Origin: Epiperipatus broadwayi
Taxonomy: Eukaryota > Onychophora > Udeonychophora > Euonychophora > Peripatidae
Assembly: GCA_028023455.1 (NCBI GenBank)
Contig: JAQFVV010000204.1
Location: forward strand, 2,064,362 to 2,128,361
Reading direction: 5' to 3'
Length of the DNA stretch: 64,000 bases
The notes below the pieces were generated by a model. It ran no database searches, was not told the origin of the DNA, and worked only from the letters and a program-made list of their open reading frames with translations. The position numbers were made by a program, and so were the translations under genes. Positions 42,631 through 55,460 of this stretch are shown one piece after another. Within the stretch, counting starts at the first letter, position 1. Each line of letters opens with the position of its first letter.

Positions 42631-43133
42631 AGGGATTCAAACTCAGACTTTCACATGATCCTCAACTCTCTATGCCATCTTATATGTATTAAATTACATA
42701 TTAAAACATAGTAGTGCATTAAAGGTCTGCTCATTCCTCGTATATGTATGTAAATGGATTATTCTCCAGTAAATGAGGGGTCCGAATGACTAAATGTTAA
42801 CATGGGTAGGATGACATCCTTGGCACTAATGTGAGCTTTGAACATTCCATCATCAGATTTTCAATGAAATGGATAGCTGAAGAATTGTGGGTTGGAGTAG
42901 TTTGAAGCATGTCTATTAAAGTATGAAGATTGGCTATCTTAATATAAAGCTGAGCATTGATTGTATATATGTGTGAAGATAGTAATCTGGACCAATTGAT
43001 GATTGCTGGTTTAGCATGAAATATGTATATTGGTGATTATTTATCTTTTCAACATGTGTGTGATTAGGTGGGTCAGCAATATGAGATGGCATAGAGAGTT
43101 GATGGTCGTGTGAAAGTCTGAGTTTGAATCCCT
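42631..43133 (+). mobile_element. TA-flanked MITE with 50-bp terminal inverted repeats
   Basis: Ends AGGGATTCAAACTCAGACTT and the matching complement are inverted over 50 bp with about three mismatches, flanked by TA on both sides (42629-42630, 43134-43135). That fits a Tc1/mariner-type non-autonomous element of 503 bp. No transposase is encoded. The right end resembles a tRNA promoter: TGGCATAGAGAG could serve as an A box and GAGTTTGAATCCC as a B box about 35 bp later. It shares its 3' region with the palindrome at 30201-30569. Confidence 0.85.
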
Positions 43134-43848
43134 TATATATTACAGTATATGTGTGCATGTGTGTATAAGCCTGTACATTGTATTAAATTAAATAGTTATT
43201 AAAAAAATTTCAAATTAATAGAATCCAAAGCTTTTGGACATAATAATGTAAAATTTTGTTTTAATCTGAGAAGTCATTCTGTACTAAAAACAGTCATAAC
43301 CTGTTCTCTACATGAGCTGGTGCAGTAATAAAAGGGTAAACTCTGAATGCCAACGTCTGTGGATCGTGGCAGCGGTAAATCATTTCATTATTTTATTTAT
43401 TTAATCATAACCTGTGACAATTCATCTTCTACAATATTTTTCAAACTGCCATTAAAAATCTTAATAAGTTTTGTATATGACTGAGATGAATAAGAATTAG
43501 AAAAACATTTTTTCTCTCTTTTAAGCATTTTAAAATATTCTTAAAAATGTAAATTACGAATTAAAGTTAACACATTTGTAGAGTTTTAAATCACATTTAC
43601 AAGTTTTAAATTTATTTAATGCATATGTTTGCTTGCATTTATATGCATGTATTTTATATAATAAAATGGTTATTTAATATGAATTTACATGTGTATAAAG
43701 TATCATTATATATATAGACTGAGATACTTTGCAATCTCAAAATCTAATTTGTATGTCTGTTGGCTAAATAAACTTAATTGTATTTCAAGTTGTGTTTTTT
43801 TTTTTTTTAAGTTGTATTTCAATGAATGCAATATGATATATATATATA

Positions 43849-44176
43849 TGATAACAGATGGCGTTCTACCAAAAACACCGTCAAAGCGTAGTTTTCTGTT
43901 TACATAAACGTCAGAGCGAGTATTCACTATCTCTAACTTTAACTCCACTTTCAGATCATGATTTTAAGCTATTTGCTATCGTCAGTGAAAGATAGGAATA
44001 AGAAACTAGATCTAAGCACAAACTCTGAGCATTTATGAAACAGTTTCTATTCAGCTTGCAAGCGTGAATCTTTTAGACATGTTAATGTCTTCAAACTCAG
44101 CATAGCAAGCCAGATAGCTACATGGGTCTGATCTCAGTTCAGCATCACCACATTGGTAGAACGCCATCTGTTATCA
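43849..44176. mobile_element. 328-bp TA-flanked MITE inside copy A
   Basis: Perfect inverted ends TGATAACAGATGGCGTTCTA(CCAA) and their complement are flanked by TA on each side, as in mariner-type insertions. The corresponding place in copy B (about 52170) lacks it, an independent empty-site confirmation. The interior is CpG-richer than the host, has no ORF and no transposase. Confidence 0.93.
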
Positions 44177-44793
44177 TAAATACAAGCGTTAGCAAGTTTT
44201 TTAACTTGTGTTTTTTTTTTCATATATATATATGCGCACACACTAATAGTAAAAGATTTTTAAATTAGCTGTCCATTTTAATGTAACAAATTTAATTTCA
44301 AAAAATGTGAACTACAAATTGTAACAAATTTTATTATCTTTTTTTTTTTACTCAATGATGAAAGTTTATTCATAAAAAAAAAAACAGATATACAAATACA
44401 GTTAGAAAAAGGTTTACAAGGGAGTGATTATATGGTAAAGTGAAATTTTAGGAGCAACATGGTAAGAGGGGAAGGATACATGTGAAAAGTTAATGGGAAG
44501 TGGAAAGGGGAGAGGGTGTGTAGTACAGGCCAATCTGAGATGCATGTCTTCATTTCAAAGACAATGCTTTTCTCTTTATTGACTCTAATCACTTTTTATT
44601 AATTAACAGTTTAACTAAAATATAGTTTCATTTCTATTAAACACTGTTATCTGCAAATCCTTTAATTAAGGTAATTAATCTGAATTTTTGTAATTAATGT
44701 AAAAAATGATGGCTTATCTGAAAAAATATTTTAATCATGGTTTGCTGATTGAGGAGATTCTTGAAATTCCTGAGTGGGCAGAACAATAAGTTG

Positions 44794-45210
44794 GAGCTAT
44801 ATAAGATCAATTAAAAAGGATTAATTTATACTATTCCATTCTATTCTAGTCTATTCTGCTATTTTATTAGACTATGCTTTATGCTATTTACATTTTGATC
44901 CTGCAGTGTTATAAGTGCCTGTTTGTAAAATGATCTCTGGACTCCAAATATCACATCTGAAATTGTGAGTGACTAAGGCACCTAAACAACAAACTTCTCT
45001 CCAGCATGAACCTTTAGCCATCTTTTGCTAAATTCATCTGCCAAGTGAGTTCATGAACCAGCCAACTGTAGCATCCTAAAACTTGTTACAGCAAAGTACT
45101 TTTAAACAATCAAGGAATAAAGAAAACCTCTGAAAGTAGGTCAATCTGCTAAGAATATGTACTCATTTGATTAATCTATAAAGAAAGTAAAAGTCCACCC
45201 TGTTACTATG
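44794..45210 (+). promoter_or_regulatory. Conserved TATA-like site and downstream GC-richer patch, copy A
   Basis: GAGCTATATAAGATCAA precedes about 400 bp that is GC-richer than its surroundings and well conserved in copy B after the same TATA-like sequence at 52513. A third AGCTATATAAGAT occurs at 53620. Open frames are short, so a non-coding transcript is the simplest reading; transcription has not been shown. Confidence 0.3.
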
Positions 45211-45239
45211 GACAAATGGTAAAAACTTTATATGAAATA

Positions 45240-48200
45240 TATTTTATATATATCATTGAACTAGTGATCTAAGAGTGTATGTAAATTTTTTTTCATTAAT
45301 TTATATTATATCACTCATATTGTACTGGTCAGAATTGTATGTTCATCTAACAAAGTTTAGAATCCAGGCAAAAGTACCCTAAATCCATTCTTGCCTGAGA
45401 TACACAGGTCAGGAGCAATCATGGATCCTGCCTTATTTGCCTTTCTCTAAAACTATAACATTATGAACAACACTTCTGATAGTAACAGATGAATTTTATT
45501 CCTTCCAGTCCCATAGACACAGTGGAGAGACATGAGATATACAGGGTAATTATTTTAATTAAGGATTATCAAATACCAGCTCAACTAGATACTTTAAGTA
45601 TAAAAAATGTATAATTTAAATAAATTATAAATGGCTAGTATAATAAAGAAAGCATGAATTATAATATAGCATGCATCCACATTGAACGAGAACAGAGTAC
45701 AAACCCAGCATACATATTCCTTAAAATAATTGGTTTAACTTCTAAAACTACTGTTATTAAAATGCAAAATGAGTGAGAGTCAAATGAGGAGACACAAATG
45801 AATGGTTAATTATCAATATATAGCAATTTAATAAATATAAATAAGTTATTTACATAAATCAACACAGCACAAATTTCACATGGTTAATCATTTGTGTAGG
45901 CAGGTGGCATGATTTGTGGTACATTAGCTATACATACGTTCACTGCTGTGAGGAAATACCCAAGTGATAGTTTATAGATATAAGTGGTAAATGACTTATG
46001 TTTATGAAAATGTGGCTTAATATGCTAATGAGAATTATAAATGATGCTTAATAGATTAATGCTGTTAATACTATTATAAATCAAAGAGACATGATGATCA
46101 TTAATTTCTGGTTACATAGGAGAAATGTTTATAAAACAATCTCTGAAAGAAAGCTTACACTTTGATACAACAATTAAGTAATGTGATATATTGGAAATCT
46201 ATTTGATTAATATTATGTTTACTAATTATATGACGGGAATCAGCACTCATTTGCTAATTTATTTAATAGTTTGGTTTAATAACTCTGTCATCCGTGAGCA
46301 CACAGGCCTGTCCAAATGAGAGGGTGGACAGCTTAAATAAGCTTTACTATGATACTTCTAAAACATTTAAAACAATTAAAGAGAATAATTTATAAAGATC
46401 ATTGTGTCATGACTTATAGATAAATAAAAAAGAGGAAGGATATATTGATCAGTATAAACCAGTATTAAATAGGATGTTAATAAATAAAGATAAAAAATAG
46501 GATAATATAGGAATGAAAAAGTATTAAAGGAAATGTTAATGGGTAAAGATTTAGAGAATAGATAATAAAATTATATAAGAAAAATCTTAAATTATAAAGG
46601 TATTTTAAAAGAAATAGTTAAATATAAAGGAGGTAAATTATTATATTTGTAGATCTAATACTATTATGTTTTATTTGAATATTATATATATTTGTGGTGT
46701 ATTAATATTTTGTTATTATTTTTATGTTTTTTATTTTTTTATTTTTTATTTAAGAAAACTTGATAATGACTACAGAATGTAGTTGAAATGTTGTTATGAT
46801 GGAAAAATAAAATTATAGTAAAATATTGAATAAACAAGTTTTTTTAAAAAAAAAGGAAGAATGTATATATATTTTATATATTTATTATGTTGGAGCTATA
46901 ATTTAAAAAGAACAAAAAGAAATGAAAAGTTGTGGATTTAATTTTATTTAAATATGGTGCATACACAAAATAAAAAGGACTTATGGTGCTGACTACAATG
47001 ATAGTATTAAAATGGAATTCAATCTTATTCTTGGACTGAGAGGCTTACTCATTTATGAGAATCTGCTTGCTTATGACAGAGCGCTGTTTGGAGATGATTG
47101 GTAAGGATGCCATGATCTGGGCTTGCTGACATTATCCCATGCAGAGCCTCAACAATCTAACATTATTCTGAGGCTGGTGCTACCAAACCTCATTCTGGGA
47201 TAAGCTACACAAAGAACATCCAGGACTTCCAGAAAATAAGCATGACAAAGTGAAAATATGAGCTTTTCAATGCTATCATGAGTAAGCAATGCCAGATACA
47301 GCTTAGGTCTTAAATGACCAATATATTAATCTAAAACCCCAATGAAGTAATAATAATATCTTGCATAATGTCATGATAAAATAATAACTCATTCAGAGAG
47401 GTACAATATGACCTTGGCAAATTAGAATGTCAAAACAAAAGGTGGGAAAATATTATTCCTTCTATTTAACAAGCCCAAGGTACTCGAACACAAATATATC
47501 GCTCAATGGTGCAATAAGCAAATGAATAATTAAAATGAATTGATCATCAAAATTTCTTTAAAGAACATAAAATGTATTTAATATCAATAGCGTTAAACAA
47601 AGAGAAAACATGTTTTATTATATCCCATAATATGACGGTTTAAGAGTCCACCATTACACATATTTTAGATATTCAATCAAGCAAACTTTTGTTTAGTAAA
47701 AAATCTTACATTTAAGTATTTAAGCATCCATAATATCAGGATGGTAGCTAAAATGATACAAGTTCACTGGATTAAGTCATTAGCATATCAAAATCAACTC
47801 AAAAAAATAGTTAAAAAAATAAGATTAAAATAGATTTGCTGCATAAAAATAGAAAGTATAATTAGAGTGTGAAATTTACAAGGTAATAATAGATTAAAGA
47901 TTAATAATTCTGTACTAGTGTTTTACACTAAGAGATTTAGAAATTTACAGAGAAATAATTGTTCAAACTTAACATAAATATGATAACTGGGTTTATTGTC
48001 AGTTATCATGTAGACAGAAAGTTACATCATGATTATAAGCAAATTTTATAATAAAGTAAGGAATAGTAAGAGTCCATTTAGCAGCAAAAGTGGATTACTT
48101 TCCAGATAATATGATCACCATTTGGATTACATGTGTATAACATTTAGATATGGAAAGCACAGTCAGCAATGTGAAATATGAATAAATAATGGCAAACATC

Positions 48201-49014
48201 TTTCTAGTGTTCTTTCACAGTATAAGCAAGGCAGTTTTCAAATGGCAATGGGAGGACGATTAGAAGATTGGAAGAGGTCAACTTCTTCCCTCTACTCAGT
48301 GGTCATTTTCTCGAACCAGCTAGGTAAAAAGATAGGTAAATAGTGTTGTGTGCTCACTTAGCATGTGACTAGAACCCTTTCTCCCCAATGCTCAAAATTT
48401 GGCAATATTTGGAAAATACCAAATCTTCCAGAAAGTTCTTTACTTATAGCGACCAGATATGCTGGCATTTCTAGCTTGATTTTAGCTGTTATAGTTTGAT
48501 TTTCTTACTGCCGAAAGATGTAAACAGATAAGTTCCAGAAAGCATTATTTAAATTTATTTTTGAGTTGGAAATATATTTGAAGATATTTCATTAATTTTG
48601 AAAACTGTTTAAATAGTTAAATGAGATTGACATTTTGTCTCATAACATTTTAAATTGAAATAATTACTTTCCACAACTTTCTTTAATATTGCTTTAGCTT
48701 TACATTAATTACAAATGAACGATATATAGAATTTCCTATATATTCCTTTGCAAACAATATTAATTTCTGTGTCTGTAATACATATCCACAATTATTTGTA
48801 ATGAAAGGACTTTAAGATTTTAGAAATAAATCAATAATAATGAAATTGGGTTAAACATAACCGTTTTTTTTATAAACTGGGTGGAAGTAAATTTTGTATA
48901 TGTGGGTGCTTAACATTCCTGAATGGCCAAATAAATATAAACGGGTTCAAACCCTACTTTTAAAGTTTCTAAAATCATCAGGCAATGAAGCAAAATATGT
49001 ACCACTGATTTTAT
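45240..49014. other. Sequence present only in copy A
   Basis: About 3.8 kb that interrupts the alignment to copy B, so it is an insertion in A or a deletion in B. It holds GC-richer patches at about 47020-47330 and 48230-48500, a degenerate stem-loop motif near 46769, and near its right end GGGTTCAAACCC (48952-48963), which resembles a pol III B box in a decayed tRNA-derived SINE. No terminal repeats or coding region were recognised. Confidence 0.5.
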
Positions 49015-50391
49015 TACTTCAATATATTTCTTAAGGTATAACTTGTTTTATATTTCAATTTCATTATTTTTTGTTTATTGGTCTTAGCTTTTCATAAATG
49101 TATCATTATCATAGATTATTATTCCAGTTTTATTTAATGTCTTTAACTTTTTGACAGTTGATCAGCCAGTTAATTTCTTGACAGTTGAAAAATGCTATCA
49201 TTTTCTAGAATTAGTTTTTTTATTCTTAAAAATTAACAATTATTAAAAAGAACAGATTTTTCCCTTTAATTTCATCATTGATTATTAAAAGCAAAAGTAA
49301 AAGAGTTATTGTAAGTTATATTTAAAAGAAACTTAGGATTAATATTTTTATACATGTTTAATTAGTAATATCTCAGAACTTAACATATTTTTTTTACTTG
49401 ATGTATGTGGAAGTGTGTATAACCATTTTATATATACATTAAACTATTAAAATAATAAACTTTATTGTGAGTTTATATTATATATGCCTGAAAGAAATAG
49501 AAATCATTGACTTGTGTGTGTGCATATAAATGATCCTGTATAGATACCATAGGGATGTTTATTTATCTATTTAGCCTTTTATTTATTTTTATTCAGCATT
49601 GGGTTCAGTGACCATGCTCATTTATATATTTTTCCATAATCTATATTCCTTTACCATGTAAATTTAGAAGTTGTTATTGCTTTTGCATTGGGTCAAGTGT
49701 AGTAAAGCTTCCTTTGCCCTTTTTTCATAATTATTTGAAGTTATGTAACATGGATTACTTAGAACCTATTTATTATTGTTCAGTACCTATTTCCTCTCAT
49801 GTCATAGGTCTTGTACTACATATTAGTTGTATTATAAAAATTCAGCACATGTGAGGTTGTTCAATAATGAAGTCTGCTTATGCTTAATTAATAGGTAATG
49901 ATTTTACAGATACATGCAAACATCTAAAATTGTCAAGCATATGGAGAGTTCTATTATATTTTGCACTCAATTACTTAATAAATAAAATTAATTCAAAAAA
50001 GAGAATTGAAACAATCAACTGACAAAGAAATAACTACTTATTTAAAAGGGTTTATACTAACTTTTAATATGACCTAGCTAACTATAATTTAAAGCCATTC
50101 ATTAATGTAAGCTATTTATTATTTTTTGTGTCTTATTATTGTTATTTTATTAAAAAACAATATTAATTGTTATATTTGTCTGAAATTTGTTTACTGTTGT
50201 TTGCCCTACCAATTGTTTATTTTACCAAGAATCTCTGCTCTCCCTTATCTAACAGCAATAATTAATTTTTATATAGGTGAACAGCTGTTGATGCACTTTT
50301 AATAAATATCCATGGCAACCAAAAGTAAATATTGATGTGATGTGATGTGATGTACTGTTGATAGATATTAGGTGCAGGCTGTCTGGTACAT

Positions 50392-50814
50392 AATGTTATA
50401 TGATTCAAATGGTGCCACCAACTAAAGGCCTGATGATGATCGAATTTGGTGGTCAATCCATATAAGTTCAATTACAACCTCAATATACCTGAGATTTTAG
50501 GCAATTAATAGTATATATTAGTAGAATGTTTTGGAAAATTTTGAATTAGAAAAAAATTAAAAGATTAGTCAGTGCTAAAGTAATAATATGCATGAAAATT
50601 GGTGGATGTTTATAGTGGGAAATTATTACTTAAATGAATCATTGTAATATAGAAGTTGTTACCTGAAAGTTTTGTTTAAATATCAAGAAAGTTTGTGATT
50701 AAAATGTTATGTGTACATAAATAGTGAGTTCATAAAAGTATAAGTTGTTATCAAAAGCAGATGTTTAAGTTATAAAATAAAAAAGTTTTTTTTTGTGCAT
50801 GTTTTTTTTTTCTT
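50392..50814. other. Spacer after copy A
   Basis: AT-rich DNA with no supported feature. It ends in a T-rich tract directly before the gag-like pseudogene. Confidence 0.5.
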
Positions 50815-50821
50815 TTCCAAT

Positions 50822-51720
50822 ATGCTTGTCAATATGATAATGCAAAATCAAAAGAATGTAATAATAAAAATATTAAACAAAAATCAGCAAGAAATAAAAG
50901 AGATAAAACAGGACTTAATCGAAAGGGCATGTCAAACTCAGCATGCAATGGAAATATTAGAAAAAAAAAATTGAACAAAATACAGAAGAATTAAAACAAG
51001 ATATAATGTCAGTGAAATATAGTATTAATAATGTTACAAAAAAATATAAAAGTGATAGTATGAAAGACACAAAAAGTGATACTAGTGAAGTCAAAAAAGT
51101 GACAAGGTTGTAAAAGATATTAGAGCAGAAATAAAAACTGGAAGTATATGTATAGATAATTAGAAAAAAGTGCAGGAAAAAGAAGTTTTATATGACAGAG
51201 CACAGAAATAATAAAAAAGAAGTATAGATGCTATTTGCATAAGAATTATGAAAAAGAATTTATGATTGATTAGAGAGGAATAGTAAACTGTTATATCTAA
51301 AAAAATATTGTATACAAAGAATAACAAGGTGCTGATTTTGCCAGCTATTCTCATAAGTTTTTGGATAATATTGCCTCTATCTATATAATTAAAAAAACAG
51401 AATATAAAATGTAAGGTATATAATTTTAGTGAAACCTTAGGCCCAAATAGTTTGACACGAGCAAAGTACAAAATATTGCAAATACCTTCCCACATTATTG
51501 CTATAACATCAGTAATAAAATATATAAAACTCTTGTGCAGAAAAGTGATAATAGAAAGCTGCCTCATAATGCCCCAAAAGTGGACAGTAAAGTATAAGTT
51601 AGGTTTTGAACAGCCAGGTAAAGACATAGTTTATCCTGGATTAGTCTTTCTTAAAAAGAACTTATAGAACAGTAAAAGTTCAAACTCTGGCTAAACTAGA
51701 AAAATCTAAAAGTGATGAAG
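50822..51720 (+). pseudogene. Decayed gag-like coiled-coil gene fragment
   Basis: An ATG at 50822 after a pyrimidine tract opens 50 codons of charged helical protein (KNQQEIKEIKQDLIERACQ and on) and stops at a 10-A run. Shifting one base at that run continues the same character for about 45 more codons (TEELKQDIMSVKYSINN). Further along, 51431-51667 is open in one frame (PQKWTVKYKLGFEQPGKDIV), then a different frame gives LAKLEKSKSDEDLVQLHKQD. Style and context resemble the gag-like ORF at 26291, but no direct alignment is claimed. No LTR was seen around it. The 155-codon minus-strand frame over this region is treated as its shadow. Confidence 0.45.
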
Positions 51721-52056
51721 ATCTAGTTCAACTACATAAGCAAGATAGTTTGAGCATACTGATAATAGGCCACTAGTTAAAAATATCTAAAATGAAAAAA
51801 AACACCTGATAGAAATCAACTGGCAAAAACAATTATGCTAGACTTAAATAAGATACCCAATAATCAATATAAAAATATTGATTGAGAGTGCATTCAATTG
51901 GCACATAACCAAAAAACCATTCACCAAATATAACTTTGATTTAATTATAAGTAAACATATTTTAATCAATTTAAGTCCATTTTAAATAAATATAAAAAAA
52001 TAAAAATTTCCCACTTTACATTAATGGTCAATTTCATTTTTTCCCCTGAGCTAAGT
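51721..52056. other. Spacer before copy B
   Basis: AT-rich DNA with no supported feature between the gag-like fragment and copy B. Confidence 0.5.
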
Positions 52057-52511
52057 GACTGTTGAGATGCTTTGCCAATCTGAAAATTTAATTTGTATGT
52101 CTATTGGCTAAACAAACTTACTTGTAATTCAAGTTGTGTTTTTTAAGTTGTGTTTTAGTGAGTGTGGTATAATGTATATACATGCACACATTAATAGTAA
52201 AAGATTTTAAAACTAGCTATGTACTTTAATGTAAATTTTAATTTCAAAAAAAGCGAACTTTATAACAAATTTTTTTTCCGTAAAAAATTTTATAAAGTTC
52301 AGAGACTGTTTTTATTAGTTCAGAATTTAACAAAAATATAATTTCATTTCCATTAAGCATTATCATCTGTTAAATTCTTTAATTAAGATAATTAATCTGA
52401 AATGTTGCAATTAATGTAAAAATACTGACTTCCTGAAAAAATATTTTAATTATTGGTTTGCTGCTTGAAGAGATTTTTTAAATTCCTGAGTGGAACAAAC
52501 AATAAGCAGTA

Positions 52512-52935
52512 GAGCTATATAAGATCAACTAAAAATTATTAATTTATTTTATTTCATTCTATTCTAGTCTAACTTCATTAGACTGCTTTATTCTGCTTGC
52601 ATTTTGATCCTGTTGTGTTAGAAGTGTCTGTTTGGAAAATGAATTTCAGACTCACTCCAGTTGCTGTATCTGAAGTCATGTATGACTAAGGCACCCAAAG
52701 AATGAACTTCTCTCCTGCATGAACCTTTAGCCACCATGTGCTAAATTTATTTGCCAACTGACCTATAAAACAGCTAACTGTGTCATCCTAGAACTTGTTA
52801 GAGCAAAGCACTTTTAAACAACTGACAAACAAAGAAGACCCTGTGAAAGTATATCAATCTGCTAAGAGTATGCACTCATTTGGTTAATCTTTACAAAAAG
52901 TAAGAGAGCTCCACCCAATCACTATAGACTAATGG
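52512..52935 (+). promoter_or_regulatory. Conserved TATA-like site and downstream patch, copy B
   Basis: GAGCTATATAAGATCAA followed by GC-richer sequence is preserved relative to copy A (44794). Preservation of the box and about 350 bp downstream in two old copies is the reason for listing it. It may simply be an ancient retroelement terminus. Confidence 0.3.
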
Positions 52936-53390
52936 TAAAATCTTTATATGAATTAATTCATATTTTATTATTCATATAATTCTTAAGGTATGCCTTGTTT
53001 TATATTTCAGTTTTATTTATTGATCTTAGTCTTTTATAAATGTATTGTAGATTATAAATATTTTAGTTTTAACCCATTCATGTCTTTAGATTCTTGACTG
53101 TTGATCAACCAGTTAATTTTCTTGACATTTGAACAATGCTATTATTTTCTAGAATTTGTTTTTTTTTATTCTTAAAAATTAAGTGTTATTAAAAAGACAA
53201 TATTGTTCCTTTCAATTTTATCATTGATTACTAAAAGCAAAACTAAAAGACTTATTGTAAGTTAGATTTAAAAGAAACTCAGGCTTAATACTTTTTATAC
53301 ATGTTTAATTAATAATGCCTCAGAACTTGACATATTATTTTTTACTTGATATAAATGGATGTGTGTATAACAATTATATATATTGAACCA

Positions 53391-55303
53391 GATAGGGTAG
53401 TAGATCGAATAAGAAAAACACAATCTAGCATAAAAGTTTTACTCTTTAATAAAAATGGGAACTTGTGAAAAGCAAAATTGTAATACTTCTTTTATAGAAA
53501 ATATGACACAATTATTTATTATAAATTTGATCTAATCTGGCTGCAATTTATGTCTTGCACCACACTGGTTCCTTAGGCAGAGAAGCATAATACCCAGAGG
53601 GTACCTATGACCAGGCCAAAGCTATATAAGATACATAACTCCAACCACATTTCAAGGCCATAGATCTTCTCAACTGCTGAATTCAACACCTGTCATTCAG
53701 AGTGCTTTATTTGTTTTGATGTAAACTTCAGGTGCCAGCTAACTACCAGAAGCAGTTAAAATACTCTGAATGATGGCTACTAATTCAGCCCCTAAGAAAT
53801 CCCAACTAGCTCAAAGGAAATATGATTCAGTAAACTGCTTGTATAAATTCTCTGTTAACTTGTTCTTAATGGTATAATAAAGAATTGACCGACAGTGATT
53901 GACAGACAAATAACTTATTTTAAATAAAATGTTTAATATAATTTGTAAACTAATTTTTTATAAATTTTAAATTAATATAGACAATGATTTTATAAATATA
54001 ATAACCACACACATTCTTAATGAAACACACAATAGTAATATAATATAAACATAAACCATTAAAATAAATACAAAGCATTGAAATACACACATATATTTTA
54101 CCATAAGCTATTTGACTATTTATAAAAGTTCTACCAACATCTGTTCATTACCCTAAAGCCACACATAAATAGTTCATTTTATGCTGGCTATAGAGTTTAT
54201 TTATTATACTGACTCTGGGAATACTCAAAGATTTCAATGGCTACATTGATTAATATCAAGAATTGGTATAAGAGAATGTTATTACATATAAGATTTTTGA
54301 ATGTGGTGGCTTCAAATTATTTACTGCTGCATGTCTGTTTTACCAACCAGTTGGATTTTAGGCTTCTGTTGCATTCCTGGTGATGGAGATTCCATGCTAC
54401 TTCTCTTTTAGGCAGTTAGACATTCCTGGCAGCTTCAACTTATTAAGCAGGCATTACTTCTATTGTGCATACTGCTGATGTTCTGTTAGACAGAGGCTGG
54501 AATCTGGACATATGCTCCAACTTTTGGCTTAAAATTGCACTTTAAAAACTACATCTAACAGATAACTGGATCTAAATATGTGAAGACTGTTATGTGAAAA
54601 AGTCTGATATGATGAAATTTTCAGCCCTATTTATATGTTGATCTTATTATTCTTTTTTAATTAGTTTTTAAATTCATCCACTGCTTTTGTTAATTAAATT
54701 CTTAAGATGTATTTAATTAATCCTTTTGTTTATGGATTTTAATTAGTAGCTATTGCTAATCTCTTATGAAGCTTATCAGTATATGCAATCTTTGAGAGAA
54801 ATTTTTAACTTCAATTATGAGCTTTCCTTTTATATTTAACTTTCATATTTTATTTTATTTTTAACATGCACACATTTTATTATTTTCTTTATATTTTAAA
54901 TCCTCATTATTTATGCACACATATATTTATTTCTTTAAATTAAATAAAAAGAAAGATTTTTTAGATTTTAAGATTTCTTTTTTTTTCTTTAATAGTTTTA
55001 CATTTTTTCAGTTAAATTACCCCTAGGCTAATGGCATTTTCTTTTAATAAAACTGACTTTCTAAATACCACTTTCTTAATTTATTCTAAAGTTTAGTTTT
55101 TGCCAAGTTAAATTTTCTCTCCCCTCTAATTATTTTTTAATTTGTAAAACTTTATGAATTGACTTTTAGCAAACTGTTTTAAACTAATAATGAAAATTCT
55201 TAAAACTTTTATAGATTTCTTCTTTTTTTTTCAATTGAGATATTTTAACTTCAAAATCTTTTTGTTATTTAAATATAAATTTTTATTTTAATGATTGCAA
55301 ACA
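53391..55303. other. Sequence present only in copy B
   Basis: Interrupts the alignment to copy A. It contains a plus-strand AGCTATATAAGAT at 53620, a GC-richer stretch to about 53840, and a minus-strand TATAAATAGGGC (54627-54635 core) followed on that strand by a GC-richer patch down to about 54340. No ORF or terminal repeat was identified. Confidence 0.45.
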
Positions 55304-55460
55304 ACAATTTTATGTGTAGCGCTATTCATTAGCAGTACAATATATATAATACAATTTTATGTGTAGTGCTATTCATTAGCAGTACAATATATATATAATA
55401 GGATTTTTTTGTATTCATTAGCAGTACAATATATATATAATAGGATTTTTTTGTATTGAT
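55304..55460 (+). repeat. Minisatellite, 42-48 bp units
   Basis: TATTCATTAGCAGTACAATA recurs three times at spacings of about 48 and 42 bp. The linker is ACAATTTTATGTGTAG in the first units and AGGATTTTTTTGTATT in the last ones. Lies at the right edge of the sequence found only in copy B. Confidence 0.85.

Larger units (their letters stand above)
43717..50391 (+). repeat. Segmental duplication, copy A
   Basis: Three blocks in this interval match three blocks in copy B (52057-56432) in the same order and orientation at very roughly 80 percent identity: about 43717-45235 with 52057-52965, 49015-49440 with 52975-53390, and 49485-50391 with 55465-56432. Shared landmarks include AATTTGTATGTCT.TTGGCTAA, CATGAACCTTTAGCCA, TCAAGCATATGG (CCAAGCATATGG in B), CTACCAATTGTTTATTTTACC and ATATTAGGTGCAGGCT. 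Copy A alone has about 3.8 kb between the first two blocks and the MITE at 43849. Confidence 0.85.

Noticed and set aside
51160-51627. 155-codon minus-strand open frame
   Set aside because: Opposite to the gag-like relic; hydrophobic, Phe/Ile-rich translation typical of the shadow of Lys/Asn-rich sequence.
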